In this document: positions 27,470-34,892 of the stretch, piece by piece
How positions within the stretch are numbered: the first letter of the stretch is position 1
How the letters are laid out: each line of letters starts with the position of its first letter
NCBI GenBank assembly: GCA_003561515.1
Contig: PWWL01000350.1
Span: 1 to 45,487, forward strand
Source: Balneolaceae bacterium
GTDB lineage: Bacteria > Bacteroidota > Rhodothermia > Balneolales > Balneolaceae
Length of the DNA stretch: 45,487 nt
Direction: 5' to 3'
The notes under the pieces: model-generated
What the model saw: the letters and a program-made list of their open reading frames with translations, nothing else
The model's database searches: none
What the model was told of the DNA's origin: nothing
Position numbers and translations under genes: made by a program

Positions 27470-29506
27470 ATGAATACGGAAAAAACAAGGCTTCAAATAC
27501 GCACACAATTTTTTTTACTCTGCGTAGTCTTACTACCGATTACCCTGTTATCATGCACCCCATCTGCTCAAACTGTCAACACTTCTGAAACTGAAAGACA
27601 ATCAGGCGCAACAGAGCGTGAACGACCTTTCTTAAATCCGATTGAGATTTCTCAGGAGTATCTGGATGCTGTTGAAAGAGGCACACGGACTGATGAAGGC
27701 AAACCCGGGCCGATGTACTGGCAAAACTATGCCTCTTACGTGCTGAAGGCCGAAATCGATCCGGACACACATACACTTTTCGGAACAGCAGATGTTACGT
27801 ATCACAATCGATCGCCTTATGAACTCGACGTTGTAGTTGTGGAGCTTGCGCAAAATCTTCACAAAGAGGGAACGCCAAAAAAAGATTTCACCGAAATAAC
27901 CGGGGGAAAAGAGATAACCCTTGTAAAAGCGGGCGAACAAAAACTAAGTGAAATAAACTGGCTGCAGAGATGGACCCAGCAAAGTAACGGATACATAAAA
28001 GAAGGCACGCAGCTTTACATCTTTCCGGATTCATCAATAGATGCAGATGAATCTCTGAATTTTAAGTTTGAATGGTCGTTTGTGATTCCTGAACGGGGTG
28101 CTTCAGGCAGAATGGGACGTAGCAGAGACAATCTCTATTTTATCGCCTACTGGTATCCTCATATTGCCGTTTTCGATGACGTTACCGGATGGTTTGATGA
28201 TCCTTTTCTTGGAAATGCCGAGTTCTATCATGGCTTCGCTGATTATGAACTGCACGTAACGATGCCGAATGATTGGATTGTGATGGGCACCGGTGAGTTT
28301 CTAAATCCTGAAGAAACGCTTAGCAGCCGCACACTCGAGCGATATCGTTTAGCTGCAGAAAGTGATGAAACCTTTCTGATTGCTGACTTCGATGAACTGC
28401 ATGATGCCACCCAAATTTCGGACGACGGAAAACTGACATGGCGTTTTTCATCGGAGAAAGTTCGTGATGTTGCGTTCAGCGCTACACTACAGTCGCGCTG
28501 GGAAGGGGCCCGAACTCCCGTCGGAGACCTGAACGGTGACGGAACAACCGACTATACGCGGATCAATACATTTTACAGAGAAGAAGCACCTCTATGGTCC
28601 GAACAGACCAAGTATGCACAACATAGCATCACTTTTCTTTCAGATTACATGAACACTCCCTACCCATGGCCGCACATGACTTCGGTTGAGGGAGCAGAAA
28701 TTATTGGCGGCGGAATGGAATTTCCGATGATGACAATCATTGGAGACTATAACAATGCGGGAGCTGTTCGGTTGTACGGAGTTACCGCTCATGAACTCGC
28801 TCACATGTGGTTCCCAATGATTGTGAGTACCAACGAGCGACGCTTCACATGGATCGACGAAGGGTATACCTCATTCCATACCAATGAAGCCAATATGGAT
28901 TATTATGGGGACCGCTTTGATCATAGCAATGTTTTCTCGGGATATTTACAGATTGCAGGTACAGATCTTGAGGGCGAAATAATGCGATGGTCAGATTTCC
29001 ACTATCCCGGGCCTGCTTACGGTGTGGCATCATACCCTAAACCGGCTTCCGTTCTTATTGCACTGCGCGGCGTTCTCGGCGAGGATCTGTTTATGAAAGC
29101 TCATCATGAGCTGATACGGCGCTGGGAGTACAAACACCCCTATCCATGGGATATCTTCAGAACTATTGAAGATGTTGCAGGTATGGACCTCTCATGGTTT
29201 TGGCGGGCATGGTACTACGAAACGTGGGTTCTAAATCAGTCTGTGCTGCGTGTATACATAGATGGCGATGATTCCGTTATTGTTATTGAGGATTTCGGTG
29301 ACGTCCCCATGCCAGTTGATATGGAGATAACGTTTGAAGATGGTAACCGGCTGCATCGAAGAATTGGAGTTGAAGAGTGGCTTGACGGTAAGCGCATCAT
29401 TGAATACAGACTGAAAAATACTACCGGTATTACAAAAGTTCTGATCGATCCCGACGTTAATTATCCTGATACAGACCGGTCGAATCTGCTTTGGGAACGG
29501 GATTAA
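27470..29506 (+). CDS. M1 family zinc metallopeptidase (lipoprotein)
   Basis: The 678-residue peptidase has a lipoprotein signal (FFLLCVVLLPITLLSC, lipobox Cys). The zinc site is HELAH (residues 441-445) with the third ligand Glu464 in WIDEGYTSF, giving the exact HEXXH-X18-E spacing of gluzincins. The usual exopeptidase loop GAMEN is GGGMEFP here, a variant of the M1 subgroup common in Bacteroidota. The N-terminal domain is the beta-rich aminopeptidase fold (DPDTHTLFGTADVTYHN). It should trim N-terminal residues from peptides in the periplasm or at the surface. It is a single gene between a terminator and the two-component pair. Confidence 0.93.
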   Translation: MNTEKTRLQIRTQFFLLCVVLLPITLLSCTPSAQTVNTSETERQSGATERERPFLNPIEISQEYLDAVERGTRTDEGKPGPMYWQNYASYVLKAEIDPDTHTLFGTADVTYHNRSPYELDVVVVELAQNLHKEGTPKKDFTEITGGKEITLVKAGEQKLSEINWLQRWTQQSNGYIKEGTQLYIFPDSSIDADESLNFKFEWSFVIPERGASGRMGRSRDNLYFIAYWYPHIAVFDDVTGWFDDPFLGNAEFYHGFADYELHVTMPNDWIVMGTGEFLNPEETLSSRTLERYRLAAESDETFLIADFDELHDATQISDDGKLTWRFSSEKVRDVAFSATLQSRWEGARTPVGDLNGDGTTDYTRINTFYREEAPLWSEQTKYAQHSITFLSDYMNTPYPWPHMTSVEGAEIIGGGMEFPMMTIIGDYNNAGAVRLYGVTAHELAHMWFPMIVSTNERRFTWIDEGYTSFHTNEANMDYYGDRFDHSNVFSGYLQIAGTDLEGEIMRWSDFHYPGPAYGVASYPKPASVLIALRGVLGEDLFMKAHHELIRRWEYKHPYPWDIFRTIEDVAGMDLSWFWRAWYYETWVLNQSVLRVYIDGDDSVIVIEDFGDVPMPVDMEITFEDGNRLHRRIGVEEWLDGKRIIEYRLKNTTGITKVLIDPDVNYPDTDRSNLLWERD

Positions 29507-29570
29507 TACCTGAATGTAAAAATCTATTATAAAACTGAAGATTCTTTATTCTTAGCGCTTTTTTTTCGAT

Positions 29571-29587
29571 TGTTATACGTTATAACA
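29571..29587. promoter_or_regulatory. Possible operator: 7-3-7 inverted repeat before the kinase gene
   Basis: TGTTATA (29571-29577) and TATAACA (29581-29587) form a perfect 7-bp inverted repeat with a 3-bp centre, ending 11 bp before the kinase start codon. The position fits a repressor or autoregulatory site. Inverted repeats of this size occur by chance a few times in 45 kb, so the position is the main argument. Confidence 0.35.
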
Positions 29588-29598
29588 TTTTTGACGAC

Positions 29599-31326
29599 AT
29601 GACGATATTCAACTCATTAAGCAAACGAAATACTCTCCGCTGGTTATTCCTTGGTATTGGTATAGTAGCTGTTCTCGCTCTAACCACGATGAATGTGTAC
29701 TCACTATACGCGCTTCGGGAGTCGACCATCGAGGTAACCAAGGATAATAAAAAGAACCAGCTTGAGGAATTCTCCAGTCAGATCCGTTCACGCTTCTTTG
29801 GCCCGTTTCGCGAAATTCGAAACCTCGACATAGAACAGCTTGAAAATCATTGGGCACTGAGCGGAAATTTACCTGAACAGTTTACCAGCGTACTTTCATC
29901 AGCTTTAAACGATTCTGTTTTCAGTGATATTTACTTTCTGCCCGGCAATGAAGGTACGTGCCACACCCCCGGCCAGCACATTTATCATTTCGACCGCGCT
30001 TCAGCCCTGTTTACTGTGGCTGGCGATGTACCAAAAAATGTTTGTGACGGGTTCAGCATCTCTAGTACCCAGGTGCAGGTTACCCTCGGAGAGGCTGAAT
30101 ACCGATGGAATAACCGGGTTACTTTCGATTCTCATCGGAGCATGACCCTTGCACTCATCAACCTTGAAAATCGTACGGTTGCCGGACACCTTAATTTTAC
30201 CATCGATCGCGACTTTCTTGTTTATGATTACATCGGCCGTGAGCTGAAAAAACAGTTCAGTCCTTCGGATCAGACCGGTATCGTGGTTTGGCTGCGAGAC
30301 TGGATGCAGGCAGAAATTCTAGCTTCGAGTGATGAAAACTACGTTTGGAACCGTGATGTTTACGAAATAGATCTGCGGCAGCGCTTTCCGGATATGCTCG
30401 ACAACTGGTCGCTCCATGCCTCCTTTCTTGAATCTCCAACTATTGCAGCTTCAAATGCATCTCTAACCAGAAACCTGATCGTTTTAGGCTTCGCTGTATT
30501 CGCACTGTTTGTTGCTCTCGTATTCATGTTTATTAATGCACAGCGGGAGAGAGAGCTTTCACAGCGTCAGGCTGGCTTTTTGGCAAATATTACCCACGAG
30601 CTTAAAACGCCGCTAGCCGTGATGCAGGCGGCCGGGGAGAATATTGCTGATGGAAGAGTAACGGATGGTAAGCGACTCAGAGATTACGGAGATCATATAT
30701 ATAGTGAAGCAGTGCGGCTGAAAAGGATGATCGAAAAACTCCTGGATGTCGCCAAAGTTGATGCAGGACAAAATGTGGTAGAACAAGCACCTCATCGCAC
30801 TGAAGAAATAGCCGAAAAGGTATATGAATCAACAAACGAATACATTACTTCGAAAGGATTTACGTATGAATTTGGCAAGGAAGAAAACTTGCCGATGGTA
30901 ATGATCGATGCAGATCATCTCGAAACCATTCTGAATAACCTTCTTGAAAACGCAATTAAATACAGTCCTGGCAAAAAGCATATCCGGTTGTCGGTTTCGA
31001 AAGCAGGCAGTGATGTCGCAATTTCTGTAACAGACAAGGGTGAAGGCATTCCGAGAAAAGCCCAGAAACACATCTTCGATAAATTTTATCGTGTTGAAAA
31101 TGCCAATACTGCAAAAACCAAAGGACACGGCCTCGGCCTTGCTATTGTAAAAAACCTCGCTGAAATGAATGGAGGAAAAATTACTGTTGACAGTAAATTG
31201 GATGAAGGATCGACCTTCACTGTGGCATTCCCCGCCTTTATCAGCGAAAATGATCTCGAAAAATCTGATATTCCAGAAAAAAGCAGCAAGCCTGTAAAAC
31301 CCGTAGACGCAAACGAATATGTCTGA
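29599..31326 (+). CDS. Sensor histidine kinase
   Basis: The 575-residue membrane kinase has two membrane segments (about 15-36 and 292-313) enclosing a periplasmic sensor domain of about 255 residues. That domain contains exactly two cysteines, Cys121 and Cys149 (GTCHTPG and NVCDGF). The cytoplasmic part has HisKA with His333 in ITHELKTPLAVMQ, then the HATPase boxes: NNLLENAIKYSPG (N), DKGEGIP (G1) and GHGLGLAIVKNLAE (G2). No HAMP domain is evident between the second membrane segment and HisKA. A charged tail (ENDLEKSDIPEKSSKPVKPV) follows. It overlaps the regulator gene by 8 bp (31319-31326), so the two are coupled. Confidence 0.93.
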   Translation: MTIFNSLSKRNTLRWLFLGIGIVAVLALTTMNVYSLYALRESTIEVTKDNKKNQLEEFSSQIRSRFFGPFREIRNLDIEQLENHWALSGNLPEQFTSVLSSALNDSVFSDIYFLPGNEGTCHTPGQHIYHFDRASALFTVAGDVPKNVCDGFSISSTQVQVTLGEAEYRWNNRVTFDSHRSMTLALINLENRTVAGHLNFTIDRDFLVYDYIGRELKKQFSPSDQTGIVVWLRDWMQAEILASSDENYVWNRDVYEIDLRQRFPDMLDNWSLHASFLESPTIAASNASLTRNLIVLGFAVFALFVALVFMFINAQRERELSQRQAGFLANITHELKTPLAVMQAAGENIADGRVTDGKRLRDYGDHIYSEAVRLKRMIEKLLDVAKVDAGQNVVEQAPHRTEEIAEKVYESTNEYITSKGFTYEFGKEENLPMVMIDADHLETILNNLLENAIKYSPGKKHIRLSVSKAGSDVAISVTDKGEGIPRKAQKHIFDKFYRVENANTAKTKGHGLGLAIVKNLAEMNGGKITVDSKLDEGSTFTVAFPAFISENDLEKSDIPEKSSKPVKPVDANEYV

Positions 31327-32023
31327 TAAGGTAAAAAAGATTATTGTAGTTGAGGATGAACCCAGTCTTGTTTTCACGCTTCAGGATACGCTTGAAAGTG
31401 AAGGTTACGAGGTGCATACGGTAACCGATGGTGCAAAAGCCCTCGACAAAGTAAAACAAACCAATCCCGACCTGATGATTCTTGATCTCATGCTTCCCGG
31501 CAAGAGCGGGTACGACATCTGCCAGGAAGTGCGCGATCAGAAATATACATTTCCCATCATCATGCTTACTGCCAGAGATCAGGAAATAGATAAAGTAGCA
31601 GGTTTGAATATCGGAGCCGACGACTACATGACGAAACCGTTTGGCGTAAAAGAACTGCTTGCCCGAATTAAGGCGAGGCTTCGAAGGGCCAATGCATACT
31701 CGAAGGCCGGTCCTGTTGAAATGCTGAAACTGGGAGATGTAAAAATTGACCTGAAAGAGTCAAGAGTTACCAAACCGGACGGCGTTGAGCACGAACTCTC
31801 AACCCGTGAAGTGGAATTGATTCAATATTTGGTTTCCAAATCGAATCAACCCATTTCACGAGACGACCTTCTTGAGAATGTTTGGCGCTACGAATATAGC
31901 ACCAACACGCGCACTGTTGATGTACACATTTCAAAACTGAGGGCGAAAATTGAAATTCAGCCCGATGAGCCCCGCTACCTTGTCACGCTTCACGGAGTGG
32001 GCTATATGCTACGCCTGAACTGA
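31319..32023 (+). CDS. OmpR/PhoB-family response regulator
   Basis: The 234-residue regulator has a REC domain with EDE (12-14), phospho-acceptor Asp56 in LMILDLMLPG, Thr in IIMLTARD and Lys in YMTKPFG. The winged-helix DNA-binding domain follows (ELSTREVELIQYLV, VWRYEYSTNTRTVDVHISKLRAKI, GVGYML). The kinase gene overlaps it by 8 bp, making this the cognate pair. The gene has no separate promoter visible and shares the transcript with the kinase. Its 3' end overlaps the convergent FMN-reductase gene by 15 bp. Its DNA target is unknown; the inverted repeat at 29571 is a possible autoregulatory site. Confidence 0.94.
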   Translation: MSDKVKKIIVVEDEPSLVFTLQDTLESEGYEVHTVTDGAKALDKVKQTNPDLMILDLMLPGKSGYDICQEVRDQKYTFPIIMLTARDQEIDKVAGLNIGADDYMTKPFGVKELLARIKARLRRANAYSKAGPVEMLKLGDVKIDLKESRVTKPDGVEHELSTREVELIQYLVSKSNQPISRDDLLENVWRYEYSTNTRTVDVHISKLRAKIEIQPDEPRYLVTLHGVGYMLRLN

Positions 32024-32569
32024 CTCAGTATCCCGAATCATATCAACAAAAGCAGGAAAATTTGTAAGCTGGCTCTCGAAAAGACCCTGCATAGTTTCAT
32101 CGTTTAGGCCTGTTTCCTGATCAAAGCTCTTGTGTACGCGCTGTATAAACATACGCTCGGGATACACATATGCCTTTCGATATTTTAGGAGCTGTTCAAA
32201 TTGTTCAACCGGGCGTAATGCCCCGAAAGCGCCCATTGCTTCCCCAACAAGGCTTACCGGCTTTTTTTCCATGGCATCCGGAAATGGCAGATAATCATAG
32301 AACAATTTCAAAACACCCGGAAAGCCACCATTATATTCAGGTATCACAAAAAGAAACCCATCTGCTTTCAAAAATTCATTATTAAAGCTTTGCACTGATT
32401 CCGGTATATCTCCATAGGGCCCACCGTGCACATCTTTTACTGGAAAATCGCAAAGTGAAAATAATTTGGTCGTTGCATGCCGGGAAAGAATACGTTCAAC
32501 ATATGTTGATACTTTCATGGCGTTTGAACCGGGCCTGTCAGTTGATGACAGTATGTGAATAACACTCAT
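32009..32569 (-). CDS. NADPH-dependent FMN reductase family protein
   Basis: The 186-residue flavodoxin-fold protein of the NADPH-dependent FMN reductase (WrbA/ArsH/SsuE-like, NAD(P)H:quinone-reductase) group starts with the strand VIHILSSTDRPGSNAMKV. The segment FVIPEYNGGFPGVLKLFYDYLP is the typical 'PEYNG..PG.LK' FMN motif, and KPVSLVGEAMGAFGALRPV is the second flavin-contacting segment. It should reduce FMN or a quinone using NAD(P)H in the cytoplasm. The substrate is not resolved by sequence. The upstream spacer (32570-32908) contains palindromes that could regulate it. Confidence 0.85.
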   Translation of the reverse strand: MSVIHILSSTDRPGSNAMKVSTYVERILSRHATTKLFSLCDFPVKDVHGGPYGDIPESVQSFNNEFLKADGFLFVIPEYNGGFPGVLKLFYDYLPFPDAMEKKPVSLVGEAMGAFGALRPVEQFEQLLKYRKAYVYPERMFIQRVHKSFDQETGLNDETMQGLFESQLTNFPAFVDMIRDTESVQA

Positions 32570-32678
32570 TGTAATTTATTGATTTAGTAAGTTTTTTTGT
32601 TGCCGTGAGTAACAACGCATCTCTGACAATCATTTCAGGCGACAATGGAAAAAATCCATCGAAAATTTTTTTCTTAAA

Positions 32679-32690
32679 AAAAGCGCTTTT
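32679..32690. repeat. 12-bp perfect palindrome
   Basis: AAAAGCGCTTTT is a perfect palindrome directly adjacent (1-bp gap) to the 16-bp palindrome at 32692. Together they lie in the spacer upstream of the FMN-reductase gene on its minus strand. Confidence 0.5.
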
Positions 32691-32691
32691 C

Positions 32692-32707
32692 TAAGGCATA
32701 TGCCTTA
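32692..32707. promoter_or_regulatory. 16-bp perfect palindrome, possible operator
   Basis: TAAGGCATATGCCTTA is a perfect 16-bp palindrome, 123 bp upstream of the FMN-reductase start and about 150 bp before the orphan terminator at 32850. A site like this could bind a dimeric repressor (HxlR or MarR type), but no such regulator gene is in the window. Confidence 0.35.
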
Positions 32708-32709
32708 TT

Positions 32710-32886
32710 TATATCTGTGTTTAGTTTATTTGACTTAAATTTATTTTGAAAAAACACTCTTGCGGGCTATCATTGAAGCGAATTTACGTGGCTAGCGCCA
32801 CTACGAGCTCATGTTATGGTAGACATCGAGCAATAGCTCCAATACTTATCTTGCCCGGGATGGACAATCCCGGGCAAGTCTTTTTA
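32710..32886 (+). ncRNA. Candidate small RNA with orphan terminator
   Basis: A strong plus-strand terminator (32850-32885) has no coding gene upstream on that strand; the nearest gene to the left is on the minus strand. Between the palindromes and the terminator lies a small hairpin (GTGGC 32788-32792 / GCCAC 32797-32801). The only open frame here (61 codons from 32746) runs through the terminator stem and looks non-coding. A small RNA ending at the terminator is the simplest explanation; the 5' end and promoter are not defined. Confidence 0.35.
32850..32885 (+). terminator. Orphan strong rho-independent terminator
   Basis: A 12-bp perfect stem, CTTGCCCGGGAT (32850-32861) with ATCCCGGGCAAG (32867-32878), has a 5-nt loop and is followed by TCTTTTT. 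On the minus strand no T-run follows, so it works for plus-strand transcription only. Confidence 0.85.
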
Positions 32887-32908
32887 AACAGGCGATATGC
32901 AGTTTTTT

Positions 32909-34267
32909 TTATTCCTGATTCTTGCCTTTAATCTTTTCAAGGCGTTGCCAGAGCGCGGGTTCTCTACCCTGATTGCCGGGCCTGTACCAGGCAGCGGTTT
33001 TGAGTCGGTCGGGAAGATATTGCTGATCCACCCAGTTTCCCGCAAAATCGTGAGGATATTTGTAGTCTTCCGACGCATTTTTCGTACCCAGATACATGCC
33101 CGCTAACTTATTTGCTGTTTTGTCCTTTAGATACGGCGGTACCTCACCAGCTCCTTTCTTCTTTATTTCACTGTGCACTTCAAATACGGCACCGGTACTG
33201 TTGCTTTTTGGACTCATTGCCAGAAATATCGCGGCGTGCGATAAAAAGTAGAATCCTTCCGGCATGCCCGTTTTAAGAAACGCCTCATGCGCACCATGGA
33301 TCACGGTTATGGCATAAGGATCGGCCATACCCACATCCTCAGAACTGAAGATTAGCAAGCGCCTGAAGATAAACTGAGGGTCTTCTCCACCTTCAAGCAT
33401 TGCACAAAGCCAGTAGAGGGCCGCATCCGGATCAGATCCCCTCAAAGATTTAATAAAGGCGGATGCGTAGTGATAGTGCTCATCCCCGGAACGGTCGTAG
33501 CGAACTGAACGCCTCTGAATCGACTCTTTTGCAATTTCCAAATCGATATGTACAACGCCATTCTTGCTTTTTGGTGTGGAAAGCACCGCAACTTCTATAG
33601 CATTAAGAGCGTTGCGAACATCTCCGCCAGCATATTCGGCAAAATGTTCTCGTGCGGTGTCGTCCATATCAATTTTCATGAATCCCAGCCCTCTCTCTTC
33701 ATCTTTGAGTGCTCTTTCAATCATCTCATGTACATTATCGCGGGTTAGCGGATACAACTCAAAAAGCTGACAGCGCGAAAGAAGCGGGTTTACCAGCGAA
33801 TAAAACGGATTTTCGGTGGTTGCGCCCACCAGCGTGATAACGCCCGATTCGAGGTGTGGAAGCAATGCATCCTGTTGCGCCTTGTTCCAGCGGTGGATTT
33901 CATCAACAAAAAGGATCGTTTTCCTGTTACTCGCCCTGAGGCGGTGCTCTGCTTTGGCCACAACACTTCGCAATTCCTTTACGCCATCCAAAACCGCATT
34001 GATCACTTCAAAAACAGCGTCTATTTCTCGTGATATAACATGTGCAAGCGTGGTTTTACCCGAACTTGGCGGTCCATACAGTATGAGGGAGCCAATTATG
34101 CCGCTCTCTATCATTCTCCGCAACATTTTTCCCTCACCCACCAGATGCTCTTGCCCTGCAAATTCATCCAGAGAGGCCGGCCTCATCCGGGTGGCCAGTG
34201 GCTTTCCCTGGTAACTTTCTTTGTCAGGATTCTTTTTTCCAGACTCCGATTCAAAAAGATCACTCAT
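32909..34267 (-). CDS. rarA: Replication-associated recombination protein A (MgsA/RarA)
   Basis: The ATG at 34267 (MSDLFESESGKK) is preferred over a TTG two codons upstream, giving about 452 residues. The AAA+ ATPase core has Walker A GPPSSGKTT, Walker B ILFVDEIHRW and sensor segments VGATTENPF and LLSRCQLFELYPL (arginine finger region). The C-terminal family domain contains RSVRYDRSGDEHYHYASAFI, GSDPDAALYWLCAMLEGGEDP, RRLLIFSSEDVGMADP and PKSNS, and ends with the Bacteroidota form of the tail. RarA loads at stalled forks and DNA breaks with SSB. It is single-gene, divergent from the CBS protein gene. Confidence 0.95.
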   Translation of the reverse strand: MSDLFESESGKKNPDKESYQGKPLATRMRPASLDEFAGQEHLVGEGKMLRRMIESGIIGSLILYGPPSSGKTTLAHVISREIDAVFEVINAVLDGVKELRSVVAKAEHRLRASNRKTILFVDEIHRWNKAQQDALLPHLESGVITLVGATTENPFYSLVNPLLSRCQLFELYPLTRDNVHEMIERALKDEERGLGFMKIDMDDTAREHFAEYAGGDVRNALNAIEVAVLSTPKSKNGVVHIDLEIAKESIQRRSVRYDRSGDEHYHYASAFIKSLRGSDPDAALYWLCAMLEGGEDPQFIFRRLLIFSSEDVGMADPYAITVIHGAHEAFLKTGMPEGFYFLSHAAIFLAMSPKSNSTGAVFEVHSEIKKKGAGEVPPYLKDKTANKLAGMYLGTKNASEDYKYPHDFAGNWVDQQYLPDRLKTAAWYRPGNQGREPALWQRLEKIKGKNQE

Positions 34268-34371
34268 AACCAATGTATTAATTTCATATTGAAAGTCAGA
34301 AGATTCTCATTTGCATCTCGGTAAAAATCTCGTTATTGATAATCTATACCATAACCAAAACGGGAGGATGT

Positions 34372-34809
34372 ATGACTGTAAAAGATATTCTAAATCGGAA
34401 AGGGAACCAGGTCTATTCCGTACATCCGGATGAAACAGTTTATGACGCCATTAAAAAAATGGCTGAATTAAATATTGGCGCTTTACTTGTGCTCAATGAT
34501 AAAGAACTTACCGGCGTCATTTCTGAACGCGATTACCGAAACAAGGTAATTCTGAAGGGCAGAGCATCAGCAACCACGCCTGTCCGAGATATCATGACAT
34601 CTCAGGTGTATTGTGTGAATAGCTCCGATAACATCAATACATGCATGTCTATTATGACCGAGAAAAAAATTCGCCACCTCCCTGTAATGGACAATGGATC
34701 GATAATCGGGATTATCTCAATCGGAGATGTTGTAAAAGCCGTTATCGATGAACAACAGGTTGAAATCGACAACCTTCGCGACTACATCGCTGGAAGCTAT
34801 CCGGGGTAA
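34372..34809 (+). CDS. CBS domain pair protein
   Basis: The protein is 145 residues when started at the ATG at 34372, which follows a clean Shine-Dalgarno GGGAGG (34362-34367). The frame is open upstream to 34336, but that start lacks such a site. It has two CBS motifs: VYSVHPDETVYDAIKKMAEL... GALLVLND...GVISERDY and VYCVNSSDNINTCMSIMTEK... HLPVMDNGSIIGIISIGDVV. CBS pairs bind adenosine nucleotides and regulate enzymes or channels; no output domain is attached. It is common in Bacteroidota as a stand-alone protein of unknown partner. Confidence 0.9.
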   Translation: MTVKDILNRKGNQVYSVHPDETVYDAIKKMAELNIGALLVLNDKELTGVISERDYRNKVILKGRASATTPVRDIMTSQVYCVNSSDNINTCMSIMTEKKIRHLPVMDNGSIIGIISIGDVVKAVIDEQQVEIDNLRDYIAGSYPG

Positions 34810-34892
34810 ATCTTCCTAATCTGCCGGTTCTTACTCAATAAAGTGAAATCCATTCAATAAAGTAGACACTCTTTATTCGTAGTCAGTATCGT

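Larger units (their letters stand above)
32570..32908. other. 339-bp spacer between FMN reductase and rarA
   Basis: The spacer holds two adjacent palindromes (32679-32707), a small hairpin (32788-32801) and the orphan terminator (32850-32885). I find no protein gene in it. Confidence 0.6.

Noticed and set aside
32746-32931. 61-codon plus-strand frame in the rarA/FMN-reductase spacer
   Set aside because: It passes through the strong terminator and into the end of rarA, and its composition is not protein-like.
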